Shown one piece after another: positions 13,331 to 13,821 of a DNA stretch of 13,821 nt. Position numbers and translations under genes: made by a program. The notes beneath the pieces are model-generated. The model did no database searches and was not told where the DNA came from. It was given only the letters and a program-made list of their open reading frames with translations. The stretch is from Oscillospiraceae bacterium (GTDB lineage: Bacteria > Bacillota_A > Clostridia > Oscillospirales > Oscillospiraceae), in contig JAFOBK010000189.1 of NCBI GenBank assembly GCA_017381835.1, positions 1-13,821 of the forward strand, given 5' to 3'. Position 1 is the stretch's first letter. The number at the start of each line of letters is the position of its first letter.

Positions 13331-13389
13331 AATAGAGCCAATAACAAGAAATAAAATAATAAAAATAAAAAATTTTTGGAGGAAATATT

Positions 13390-13821
13390 ATGAAGAAGTT
13401 TGTTTGCAGTGTTTGTGGTTACGTTCATTCCGCTGAGGAGCTGGCTGCTGATTTCAAGTGCCCCGTTTGCAAGGTTCCCGCTTCCAAGTTCGTAGAGCAG
13501 AAGGGCGAGATGAAGCTGGCTGCTGAGCATGAGTACGGCGTTTACGGCAAGACCGTCAAGAACAACCCCGACATCAGCGAGGAAGACAAGAAGTACATCT
13601 TCGAGCAGCTGATGGCTAACTTCCAGGGCGAGTGCTCTGAGGTCGGCATGTACCTGTGCATGGCTCGCATCGCTCACCGCGAGGGTTACCCCGAGATTGG
13701 CCTGGACTGGGAGAAGGCAGCATGGGAAGAGGCTGAGCTCGCTGCTTCGTTCGCTGAGCTGCTGGGTGAGGACCTGGAGCCCAACATGAAGGCTTCCACC
13801 AAGGAGAACCTGGCATGGCGC
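13390..13821 (+). CDS. Reverse rubrerythrin, copy 2 (cut by window end)
   Basis: The first 144 codons of a second reverse rubrerythrin are present and run off the window. By hand count 136 of 144 residues match copy 1, and about 91% of bases. The rubredoxin cysteines (C6, C9, C24, C27) are kept. In the first ExxH motif, H117 of copy 1 is L117 (CAC to CTC), K120 is S120 and Y106 is D106, so a diiron ligand seems lost. These radical changes cluster near the window end, so a sequencing or assembly error is possible. GGAGG lies about seven bases before the ATG. Unlike copy 1 it is not preceded by perR; a perR-like promoter with two PerR-type boxes drives it directly. Confidence 0.92.
   Translation, partial: MKKFVCSVCGYVHSAEELAADFKCPVCKVPASKFVEQKGEMKLAAEHEYGVYGKTVKNNPDISEEDKKYIFEQLMANFQGECSEVGMYLCMARIAHREGYPEIGLDWEKAAWEEAELAASFAELLGEDLEPNMKASTKENLAWR

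Overview
The window looks like chromosome of an anaerobic, moderately GC-rich Firmicute, most likely a gut clostridium of the Oscillospiraceae/Ruminococcaceae type. The basis is strong AGGAGG-type ribosome binding sites, TTGACA/TATAAT-type promoters, rubrerythrin/PerR oxygen defence, an RqcH (NFACT) protein and Mini-RNase III, and gene families usual in that group. The genus is inference; no rRNA gene is present. Nothing indicates a phage, plasmid or CRISPR array.

Layout. Bases 1-213 hold a structured non-coding stretch and a perfect 13-bp inverted repeat ahead of recG (214-2262, +). recG converges on rqcH (2291-4042, -), and the two stop codons sit inside one shared hairpin terminator. rqcH, mrnC and a manganese-type cation diffusion facilitator read leftward as a likely operon. 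A dispersed-repeat-like double hairpin (4068-4140) is inserted between mrnC and rqcH. A divergent intergenic region with two related palindromes separates the transporter from degV (5967-6827, +). Three minus-strand units follow: two uncharacterised genes (6885-8451, the longer with a DUF4304-like part), a SatP/YaaH-family acetate transporter (8554-9120), and a YegP/DUF1508 gene tightly coupled to a 77-residue small protein (9273-9877).

The right third is the most distinctive part. perR (10125-10535) and a reverse rubrerythrin (10608-11201) form an oxidative-stress operon. Next come a TIR-domain protein with four predicted membrane helices (11336-12271), a 300-bp gap with no clear gene, a YczE/YitT-like membrane protein (12572-13207), and a second, nearly identical reverse rubrerythrin cut by the window end. 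The perR and second rubrerythrin promoters share the same architecture: a 7-1-7 inverted repeat touching the -35, a TTGACA -35, a 17-bp spacer, and a second 7-1-7 repeat downstream of the start site. The two repeats are exactly 55 bp apart, centre to centre, at both promoters. PerR retains all five metal/peroxide-sensing ligands and all four zinc cysteines, so a self-regulated PerR regulon is the simplest reading. The second rubrerythrin copy appears to have lost a diiron-ligand histidine.

No complete new multi-gene system can be demonstrated. The best candidates for something undescribed are the paired-operator design, the altered rubrerythrin paralogue, the TIR-transmembrane protein between the rubrerythrin copies, and the YegP/77-residue pair.
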